From: Rana temporaria
Taxonomy: Eukaryota; Chordata; Amphibia; Anura; Ranidae
Length of the DNA stretch: 64,000 bases
Assembly (NCBI RefSeq): GCF_905171775.1
Contig: NC_053491.1
Coordinates: 136,274,483 to 136,338,482, forward strand
Reading direction: 5' to 3'
The notes under the pieces were generated by a model, which saw nothing but the letters and a program-made list of their open reading frames with translations, did not search any database and was not told where the DNA came from. Below, piece by piece: positions 55,439 through 64,000 of this stretch. A program made the position numbers and the translations under genes. Numbering within the stretch: position 1 is the stretch's first letter; the number at the start of each line of letters is the position of its first letter.

Positions 55439-56596
55439 TTTTAATTTTAATTTTAATTTTATTCCGTACGTTTTTTGGCTCTGCGTAACTTCTGCATACT
55501 TTCAGCTATTGAGACCATTCAACTTTTAAAATGTTCATCTCGTTCAGCTAACGATGGGACTTCTTCAAGTTTTTTTGTACTATTTATACTTTTTAAAATA
55601 TTAAGCTTTTAGACACTTTTTTTTTAACATTGAAGTCAATGAGAACATCCTTTTTCCTGCTTCAAAACACACGTTCTGCCAAAAGTTTCAGCTCCTTCAT
55701 ACTTTCACTTACAGACACCAAACAAACTTTAAAGCGGTCACAAAATATTCAGCTATCCAAACATGACTTTTCAGATTGATATCTTTTACGGTTTTTGTGA
55801 AAACGCAATTTACGTTTAGCGATTTTTTCAGAAAATGGAATCGGTTATAATGTAACCCTATGGAAGGGATTTAGAGTGTGTCATGTGACCTTTACAGTGG
55901 AGATCTTTGAAAACAAAAATTATCTTTAAAAAAAGGGCGAACAAATTGCTCTCACGCCCACAAGATCTACTTGTCATACACAATTTATATATCAAAACGT
56001 AGGTATGCTTGTCTGGTTTCAGGCAATGTGATCAGTTTTGTGATACGTATTTTAGTTTTAGTTCCAGGAGCTTCTAAAGGACAAGAGCGACAAAACCACT
56101 CTCATTGACCGTCATGTTAAAAATTTTAAAAATTTTCCTGCAAAACACACAAAGACGCTCTTTTCTAAATCGCTGGCATGGCCACAATTTTAAGTTTATC
56201 AACATAAATTTCATATCGATGCGTTCACAAGGGCCGTGTCTTTCAAACGGTGAAGTCGCTGTATCGATCGCATGTACGGTTGTGGATTTATTACGTTTTG
56301 TTTGGAGGCGAAATTAATGTATTGGTCTGTGAATTAAAAGGCGTTTGTAATGGCATTTCTTTCCATAAATAGCTTTCCTTACCTCAGTGCAATATTCCTC
56401 CTCACTGACCTGGGGGGAGGGGAAACCTCTTGAGGGGGGAGGGGCGACCAGGAAGTCAGGATACTCTCTACTTTGCAGATAGAGAAAGGAGCTGTGTGTC
56501 CTAAAGATAGTGTAGTGGTTATGGTGAATGGCTTTGGTGCGGGCTCAGCTATTCAGCATTCCCACTCGCATTTTCCTCAGGGAATGCATTTTCTAG
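55439..56596 (+). repeat. Array unit 3
   Basis: No 5' palindrome; an AATTTTAATTTT spacer joins directly to ATTCCGTACG. CCTGCTTCAAAACACACG variant and subtype B 3' half (GCGAAATTAATGTATTGGTC). CTAG at 56593-56596. Confidence 0.85.
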
Positions 56597-57747
56597 TTTT
56601 AATTTTAATTTTATTCCGTACGTTTTTTGGCTCTGCGTAACTTCTGCATACTTTCAGCTATTGAGACCATTTAACTTTTAAAATGTTTGTCTCATTCAGC
56701 TAACGATGGGATATCTTCAAGTTTTTTTGTACTATTTATACTTTTTAAAATATTAAGCTTTTAGACACTTTTTTTTAACATTGAAGTCAATGAGAACATC
56801 CTTTTTCCTGCTTCAAAACACACATTCTGCCAAAAGTTTCAGCTCCTTCATACTTTCACTTACAGACACCAAACAAACTTTAAAGCGGTCACAAAATATT
56901 CAGCTATCCAAACATGACTTTTCAGATTGATATCTTTTACGGTTTTTGTGAAAACGCAATTTACGTTTAGCGATTTTTTCAGAAAATGGAATCGGTTATA
57001 ATGTAACCCTATGGAAGGGATTTAGAGTGTGTCATGTGACCTTTACAGTGGAGATCTTTGAAAACAAAAATTATCTTTAAAAAAAGGGCGAACAAATTGC
57101 TCTCACGCCCACAAGATCTACTTGTCATACACAATTTATATATCAAAACGTAGGTATGCTTGTCTGGTTTCAGGCAATGTGATCAGTTTTGTGATACGTA
57201 TTTTAGTTTTAGTTCCAGGAGCTTCTAAAGGACAAGAGCGACAAAACCACTCTCATTGACCGTCATGTTAAAAACTTTAAAAATGTTCCTGCAAAACACA
57301 CAAAGACGCTCTTTTCTAAATCGCTGGCATGGCCACAATTTTAAGTTTATCAACATAAATTTCATATCGATGCGTTCACAAGGGCCGTGTCTTTCAAACG
57401 ATGAAGTCGCTGTATCGATCGCATGTACGGTTGTGGATTTATTACGTTTTGTTTGAAGGCGTAATTCATGTATTGGTCTGTGAATTAAAAAGCGTTTGTA
57501 ATGGCATTTCTTTCCATAAATAGCTTTCCTTACCTCAGTGCAATATTCCTCCTCACTGACCTGGGGGGAGGGGAAACCTCTTGAGGGGGGAGGGGCGACC
57601 AGGAAGTCAGGATACTCTCTACTTTGCAGATAGAGAAAGGAGCTGTGTGTCCTAAAGATAGTGTAGTGGTTATGGTGAATGGCTTTGGTGCGGGCTCAGC
57701 TATTCAGCATTCCCACTCGCATTTTCCTCAGGAAATGCATTTTCTAG
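56597..57747 (+). repeat. Array unit 4
   Basis: Very close to unit 3 throughout (CCTGCTTCAAAACACACA, subtype B GCGTAATTCATGTATTGG). CTAG at 57744-57747. Confidence 0.85.
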
Positions 57748-58952
57748 TTATTCTTTTTATTCTTATCCTTTATTCCGTACGTTTTTTGGCTCTGCGTAAC
57801 TTCTGCATACTTTCAGCTATTGAGACCATTCAACTATTAAAATGTTCGTCTCGTTCAGCTAACGATGGGACTTCTTCAAGTTTTTTTGTACTATTTATAC
57901 TTTTTAAAATATTAAGCTTTTAGACACTTTTTTTTAACATTGAAGTCAATGAGAACATGCTTTTTACCGCTTCAAAACACACGTTCTGCCAAAAGTTTCA
58001 GCTCCTTCATACTTTCACTTACAGACACCAAACAAACTTTAAAGCGGTCACAAAATATTCAGCTATCCAAACATGACTTTTTCGATTGATATCTTTTACG
58101 GTTTTTGGGAAAACGCAATTTACGTTTAGCGATTTTTTCAGAAAATGTAATCGGTTATAATGTAATCCTATGGAAGTGATTTAGAGTGTGTCATGTGACC
58201 TTTACAGCACAGATCATTGAAAAAAAAAATTATCTTTAAAAAAAGGGGAAACAAATTGCTCTCACGCCCACAAGATCTACTTGTCATACACAATTTATAT
58301 ATCAAAACGTAGGTATTGTTGTCTGGTTTCAGGCAATGTGATCAGTTTTGTGATATGTATTTTAGTTTTAGTTCCAGGAGCTTCTAAAGGACAAGAGCGA
58401 CAAAACCACTCTCATTGACTCTCATGTTAAAAATTTTAAAAATGTTCCTGCAAAACACACAAAGACGCTCTTTTCTAAATCGCTGGCATGGCCACATTTT
58501 TAAGTTTATCAACATAAATTTCATATCGATGCGTTCACAAGGGCCGTGTCTTTCAAACGGTGAAGTTGCTGTATCGATCGCATGTACGGTTGTGGATTTA
58601 TTACGTTTTGTTTGAAGGCTTCGATAACTGATTTTGTGTGTGGATGAAAGCGTTTCTAATGGTATTTTGATTCCCTAAATAGCTTTCCTTACCTCAGTGC
58701 AGTCCTCCTCCCCCACCTCATGTGGAGAAAGCCTCTTGAGGGGGGAGGGGCGACCAGGCAAGTCAGGACACTCTCTATATTGCAGATAGAGAAAGGAGCT
58801 GTGTGATATTAGGCTTTATAAGTACTGAAGGAACACTGCTTGTATGTCCTAAAGATACTGTAGTGGTTATGGTGAATGGCTTTTGTGCGGGCTCAGCAAT
58901 TCAGCTATTCAGCATTCCCACTCGCATTTTCCTCAGGAAATGCATTGTCTAG
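57748..58952 (+). repeat. Array unit 5
   Basis: TACCGCTTCAAAACACACG variant with subtype A 3' half, so it combines features of units 2 and 6. CTAG at 58949-58952. Confidence 0.85.
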
Positions 58953-60103
58953 TTCTTCTTAATTTTAATTTTAATTTTATTCCGTACGTTTTTTGGCTCT
59001 GCGTAACTTCTGCATACTTTCAGCTATTGAGACCATTCAACTTTTAAAATGTTCGTCTCGTTCAGCTAACGATGGGACTTCTTCAAGTTTTTTTGTACTA
59101 TTTATACTTTTTAAAATATTAAGCTTTTAGACACTTTTTTTTAACATTGAAGTCAATGAGAACATGCTTTTTACCGCTTCAAAACACACGTTCTGCCAAA
59201 AGTTTCAGCTCCTTCATACTTTCACTTACAGACACCAAACAAACTTTAAAGCGGTCACAAAATATTCAGCTATCCAAACATGACTTTTCAGATTGATATC
59301 TTTTACGTTTTTTGTGAAAACGCAATTTACGTTTAGTGATTTTTTTATCGGTTATAATGTAATCCTATGGAGCAGGTTTAGAGTGTGTCATGTGACCTTT
59401 AGAGTGGAGATAATCCACAAAAAATATTATCTTTAAAAAAAGGGGGAACAAATTGCTCTCACGCCCACAAGATCTACTTGTCATACACAATTTATATATC
59501 AAAACGTAGGTATGCTTGTCTGGTTTCAGGCAATGTGATCAGTTTTGTGATACGTATTTTAGTTTTAGTTCCAGGAGCTTCTAAAGGACAAGAGCGACAA
59601 AACCACTCTCATTGACCGTCATGTTAAAAATTTTAAAAATGTTCCTGCAAAACACACAAAGACGCTCTTTTCTAAATCGCTGGCATGGCCACAATTTTAA
59701 GTTTATCAACATAAATTCCATATCGATGCGTTCACAAGGGCTGTGTCTTTCAAACGGTGAAGTCGCTGTATCGATCGCATGTACGGTTGTGGATTTATTA
59801 CGTTTTGTTTGAAGGCGTAATTCATGTATTGGTCTGTGAATTAAAAAGCGTTTGTAATGGCATTTCTTTCCATAAATAGCTTTCCTTACCTCAGTGCAAT
59901 ATTCCTCCTCACTGACCTGGGGGGAGGGGAAACCTCTTGAGGGGGGAGGGGCGACCAGGAAGTCAGGATACTCTCTGCTTTGCAGATAGAGAAAGGAGCT
60001 GTGTGTCCTAAAGATAGTGTAGTGGTTATGGTGAATGGCTTTGGTGCGGGCTCAGCAATTCAGCATTCCCACTCGCATTTTCCTCAGGAAATGCATTTTC
60101 TAG
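58953..60103 (+). repeat. Array unit 6
   Basis: Carries TTTTTATCGGTTATAATG with CCTATGGAGCAGG (shared only with unit 7) and subtype B 3' half. CTAG at 60100-60103. Confidence 0.85.
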
Positions 60104-61290
60104 TTTTAATTATAATTTTATTCCGTACGTTTTTTGGCTCTGCGTAACTTCTGCATACTTTCAGCTATTGAGACCATTCAACTATTAAAATGTGCATCTC
60201 GTTCAGCTAACGATGGGACTTCTTCAAGTTTTTTTGTACTATTTATACTTTTTAAAATATTAAGCTTTTAGACACTTTTTTTTAACATTGAAGTCAATGA
60301 GAACATCCTTTTTACCGCTTCAAAACACACGTTCTGCCAAAAGTTTCAGCTACTTCATACTTTCACTTACAGACACCAAACAAACTTTAAAGCGGTCACA
60401 AAATATTCAGCTATCCAAACATGACTTTTTAGATTGATATCTTTTACGGTTTTTGTGAAAACGCAATTTACATTTAGTGATTTTTTTATCGGTTATAATG
60501 TAATCCTATGGAGCAGGTTTAGAGTGTGTCATGTGACCTTTAGAGTGGAGATCATCCACAAAAAATATTATCTTTAAAAAAAGGGGGAACAAATTGCTCT
60601 CACGCCCACAAGATCTACTTGTCATACACAATTTATATATCAAAACGTAGGTATGCTTGTCTGGTTTCAGGCAATGTGATCAGTTTTGTGATACGTATTT
60701 TAGTTTTAGTTCCAGGAGCTTCTAAAGGACAAGAGCGACAAAACCACTCTCATTGACCGTCATGTTAAAAATTTTAAAAATGTTTCTGCAAAACACACAA
60801 AGATGCTCTTTTCTAAATCGCTGGCATGGCCACAATTTTAAGTTTATCAACATAAATTTCATATCGATGCGTTCACAAGGGCCGTGTCTTTCAAACGGTG
60901 AAGTCGCTGTATCGATCGCATTTACGGTTGTGGATTTATTACGTTTTGTTTGAAGGCTTCGATAACTGATTTTGTGTGTGGATGAAAGCGTTTCTAATGG
61001 TATTTTGATTCCCTAAATAGCTTTCTTTACCTCAGTGCAGTCCTCCTCCCCCACCTCATGTGGAGAAAGCCTCTTGAGGGTCGAGGGGCGACCAGTCAAG
61101 TCAGGACACTCTCTATATTTCAGATAGAGAAAGGAGCTGTGTGATATTAGGCTTTATAAGTACTGAAGGAACACTGCTTGTATGTCCTAATGATAGTGTA
61201 GTGGTTATGGTGAATGGCTTTTGTGCGGGCTCAGCAATTCAGCTATTCAGCATTCCCACTCGCATTTTCCTCAGGAAATGCATTTTCTAG
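60104..61290 (+). repeat. Array unit 7, right border
   Basis: Shares the GGAGCAGG variant with unit 6 but has the subtype A 3' half. The array ends CTAG at 61287-61290, followed by TTTGCTATATGGG, which is no longer array sequence. Confidence 0.85.
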
Positions 61291-61379
61291 TTTGCTATAT
61301 GGGTTCCTTCAAATGCACTCATTCTTTCCCCCAAATCCACAGCTTAAGGAGACTTAGCACTGTTACGGATATGCAGATA

Positions 61380-61520
61380 CAGTAAAACCTTGGATTGCGA
61401 GCATAATTAGTTCCAGAAAGATGCTTGTAATCCAAAGCACTTGTATAGCAAAGCAAATTTCCCCATAGGAAATAATGGAAACGCAAATGATTTGTTCCAC
61501 AACCCTTTATTCATGTCCAA
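61380..61520. mobile_element. Truncated TA-flanked MITE, CAGTAAAACCTTGGATTGCG type
   Basis: TA at 61378-61379 is followed by CAGTAAAACCTTGGATTGCGA and CTTGTAATCCAAAGCACTTG. The right terminus is absent, so it is a 5' fragment. I recognise it as a frequent frog repeat, probably Tc1/mariner-pogo related. Confidence 0.65.
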
Positions 61521-61574
61521 TCGTGGCTGATCACAGTATAAACAGGAACAGCCATTTATCAGCTTTTCCTCACT

Positions 61575-61688
61575 CGCGTCTGACAGTGTAGCATGACCGC
61601 ACAATTTGTCATTTAAAAAGTGACAGCGTTGAAAGCTGAAAATTGGCTTAGGCAGAAAAGGGGGAAAGGCCCGGTATTGAAGTGGTTA
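61575..61688 (+). mobile_element. TTAACCACTT-family right-end fragment
   Basis: GCATGACCGCACAATTTGTC, GTGACAGCGTTGAAAGCTG and GAAGTGGTTAA (TTAA at 61685-61688) match the right ends of copies D and E. Only about 110 bp survive. Confidence 0.75.
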
Positions 61689-62695
61689 AGAGAAATCTCC
61701 ACTCAGGCAGTTATCACAACAGGGGTCTCATTTGGAAGATTTCCCCCCTCACTTCCTTTTCTTGTAAGAACTCCGAAGTTTTGCATTTTCTATTATTTTC
61801 TGTACCTGAGACAATGTCCACAAGGTCAACTAGCGAGGGTGAATCACATAGTCAGCAATAAAAACCTTACAGGGGGTTTACCACTTTCTCAGTCTATCCA
61901 AAGCTGAAAAAAGTTTGGGCACATACACTTTAACAACCAGGCAAGTAGCATTTGGGAAATAAAAGTCAGCTTTTGTGTTTTTCTCAGATAAGGTTTCCTT
62001 TAAAGTCGCAGACTAAGCACTTCCACCAAGTATGCAGTGCAGCCTTATCATTTCTAGTGAATGTTCAAGGCAGAGCAGAGATAACGGTATACTGTGAAAC
62101 TGAAACATCACTACCCATCATAAAACGTGGCATTACAATTATTATAGGATGATTATTATGAGCAAACCTGTGATTGTGTTTGGAATTGCAGATAAATGTA
62201 AGGTAAGGAAAAGTGTCAGAACACAACATGTCAGAAGTACTGTACTGTTGGAATATATGCCAATGTCATAATACAGCACTGTCAGTACACATGATTGTCT
62301 CACCTGTCATGAGGGCATCATACTTCAGTATGTCAGAACATGTCATCTATCACAATACAGTAACATGTCTCTCTACACTTCTTCTACTCAATACATCAAG
62401 TTCTCTGTTGATTATTGAGGATTATAATTGTGGGTGGTTGGTGGAAATTGTTTAAAAACTGCAGATCATTTGCCCCACGGGGAAGGGTGGGTGAGACAGG
62501 TTTCTCTCGGGGAGAGGAAAGGGCAAGAAGCTGGTGCTAATGAGCAGTCTTGAGCGGGTGGATTCCACAAATGTAAATGCCATCATATTCTGCATTATTG
62601 TAGGGAATACATTTTCTCCATCCTTCTATTTAAATCGTTTTATCACAGCACTCACCATTTTTTTAATTATACTGTAATAGTATACCGTATATAAT
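61689..62695. other. Unassigned sequence with a loose local repeat
   Basis: ATGTCAGAA-type words recur at 62227, 62329 and nearby, with CACAATACAG twice, which may be a degraded local duplication. No gene. Confidence 0.45.
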
Positions 62696-63095
62696 TTAAC
62701 CACTTGACGACCGAAGGCCGTTATTTAACATCCTCGACTTTGTGCAGTGATATCTGAATGATGCCTGCAGTCTACAGTCTTCAGCCGCCAATTCCGTGCA
62801 CGATAAAAATGATCAAAGCGTCAGTTCCGCCTCTTGACCGTTCTTATAGGCGGCGGGAGGGGACGTCCCCCCCTCCCGCCGCCATCCGGTGCTTCCCCGG
62901 GCTCTCCTGTGCCATCGGGGGCCCGGAGAGCGAATTGGCCGGCGCTGCCTGGGAAGCATAGAGATGACTGGTGACCAAATGGTCGCCAGTCATCTCTATG
63001 ACCGTCGGAGGCCCAGTTGCCACGTTATGACATCACGCCCGGTACCCGGAAGTAAACAAAGCCGCAATTGCGGCTGTCGGTGAATTTTTTTTTTC
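62696..63095 (+). mobile_element. TTAACCACTT-type left-end fragment with hairpin
   Basis: TTAACCACTTGACGACC starts at 62696 after a TTAA. The right end is not found. GGCGGGAGGGGACGTCCCCC-type palindrome at 62851-62882. A 21-bp-arm hairpin with one mismatch and an AA loop is at 62957-63000. Family assignment rests on the left terminus only. Confidence 0.6.
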
Positions 63096-63139
63096 ACTCC
63101 AAAATGAAAAAACAAGTTCAACTTAATACATTTATTTTA

Positions 63140-63896
63140 GGGCTGTGAAAATTAACTATTAATTCATCGATTAATCTTTAATTTTTTTGATCGATCACAA
63201 TTCTTTTGATTGGTACTCGCCTCTCCACCGGCTTCCGGGCCTTCAGGGAGTTCCGTCGGAGATCCGGTAACATCATGGACACGGGCGGGGCTTGCCGTGT
63301 CCATCTGAAGGGCTCCTTTGCCGTGCCTTCAAATCTGCATGCCGGCAGGACCTTACTATCTGCCACACGCAAGGGCTGTTACACTTCCCTCTATCACTTC
63401 CCTCTATCAACCTGGGATTCTACAGCCATCCACTGGGAGTTGTGATAGTTCCCTTTGCGGGACATCTACATGCCGACGGACTGATGTTAACCTCTCCTCA
63501 TCTGGATTCAGCAGTGGTATCGTTGTACACATTTTTATACCAGTATCATACTTAGCTACATGTTTTTATGACTGCTTTTGCTACCGTTTGATATTACTCG
63601 CACCATTTTTACAGTTTATATAGCTACATCGATTTTATCTCCAGTGCAATATTTATTTTGCTACCTACTTGAAGACTATAAAAGTTTTAATGCTATTCCA
63701 ATCGAGCACTCCCTTTGTGTGTTTTTTGTATCCTGCTATCCATTTTTCCAGTGGTTGGTAGCTGCACTGGGAATCGGCCTGTAAGGAGATCAGCTAAAAG
63801 TAGTTGGATCTGTATGTGCGTTATAATTAATCGAAATTAGTCGATTAATCGATTAACATTTTTGTGTTCTATTTTTTTTTTTAATCAGTAACAGCC
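63140..63896. mobile_element. hAT-like element, GGGCTGTGAAAATTAAC terminus
   Basis: GGGCTGT and ACAGCC are the ends, with TTATTTTA (63132-63139) and TTATTTTC (63897-63904) as a 7-of-8 duplication. The subterminal ATTCATCGATTAATC and GATTAATCGATTAAC regions are inverse. The 600-bp interior (CTCCACCGGCTTCCGGGCC to CTGCACTGGGAATCGGCC) is unlike the AT-rich ends and may be captured sequence. No transposase. Confidence 0.75.
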
Positions 63897-64000
63897 TTAT
63901 TTTCAAACAGTGGGTGTGTTTGAGCTATGGTAGCTCACTGGTTGCTCAACATCACAATATTACCAATATATATATATTCTTGGTAAGGACTAGGGATGAG

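Larger units (their letters stand above)
52811..61290 (+). repeat. Tandem array of seven Helitron/Helentron-like units
   Basis: Seven head-to-tail units of about 1.15-1.3 kb, each containing ATTCCGTACGTTTTTTGGC near its start (52965, 54268, 55461, 56613, 57772, 58979, 60120). Each ends in GCATTCCCACTCGCATTTTC, then TCAGGAAATGC, then ATTTTCTAG. The end GCATTTTCC-TCA-GGAAATGC is a stem-loop 5 bp before CTAG, followed by T, as at Helitron 3' ends. The left border carries AGTGGGAATGC, the exact inverse of GCATTCCCACT near each 3' end. These subterminal inverted repeats plus a 3' hairpin fit non-autonomous Helentrons (HINEs). No Rep/helicase gene is present. Class assignment is inference. Confidence 0.6.

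Noticed and set aside
56105..60953. A frame of about 66 residues (MTVMLKILKMFLQNTQRRSF...) conserved in five array units
   Set aside because: The units are near-identical DNA throughout, including non-coding parts, so the frame is kept by recent duplication. The other two units carry different, offset frames at the equivalent place, and the product resembles nothing.
52811..61290. Ordinary centromeric or telomeric satellite
   Set aside because: Unit ends are defined (hairpin plus CTAG), with inverse subterminal motifs and an embedded MITE piece, and only seven units are present. A satellite origin remains possible but explains less.

Overview
This window looks like non-coding, repeat-dominated DNA from a vertebrate, most probably a frog and plausibly a ranid. 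I recognise no host exon, tRNA, rRNA, operon or bacterial feature. The frog inference rests on (i) Tc1-like elements with fish/amphibian-type transposases and long terminal inverted repeats (TIRs), (ii) very dense palindromic MITEs, and (iii) several MITE termini (CCTCGTACACACGACC, TTAACCACTT, TTAAAGCGG, GGGCCAGATTCAC) that I associate with ranid genomes from memory. By my boundaries roughly 60% of the window is assignable to mobile or repeated DNA. The only protein-coding traces are broken: two near-full-length Tc1 transposases, one partial one, and the C-terminal end of a Ty3/gypsy pol with its chromodomain.

Layout. 1-10.4 kb: the 3' end of a Tc1 element, several TTAA-flanked MITEs, Harbinger-like MITEs (3-bp TNA duplications), a full Tc1 element inserted inside a MITE, and a large TTCTA-type foldback. 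10.5-16.3 kb: a Russian-doll nest of four elements, a 1.3-kb hAT-like element carrying another MITE and a minisatellite, then two inverted copies of a TTAACCACTT family around a 225-bp palindrome. 16.3-40 kb: longer unassigned stretches between MITEs, a second Tc1 element (18.1-19.7 kb), a two-tier palindrome (37.1-37.7 kb) and a foldback-type Tc1 derivative (38.5-39.4 kb). 40-52.4 kb: further TTAA and Harbinger-like copies, an LTR-like segment (48.1-49.2 kb) and the Ty3/gypsy relic (50.4-50.8 kb). 52.8-61.3 kb: an array of seven head-to-tail units of about 1.15-1.3 kb. Each unit ends in a hairpin plus CTAG, and the array starts with repeated copies of a terminal palindrome; this looks like tandem non-autonomous Helitron/Helentron DNA. 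61.3-64 kb: fragments of known families and a final hAT-like element.

The array is the most unusual structure. Its units are mosaics of two 3' subtypes and carry a stretch homologous to a TTAA-flanked MITE found elsewhere in the window, which suggests sequence capture followed by rolling-circle or recombinational amplification. Class assignments come from termini and target-site duplications (TSDs) read by eye. Family names, the species and the mechanism are inference.
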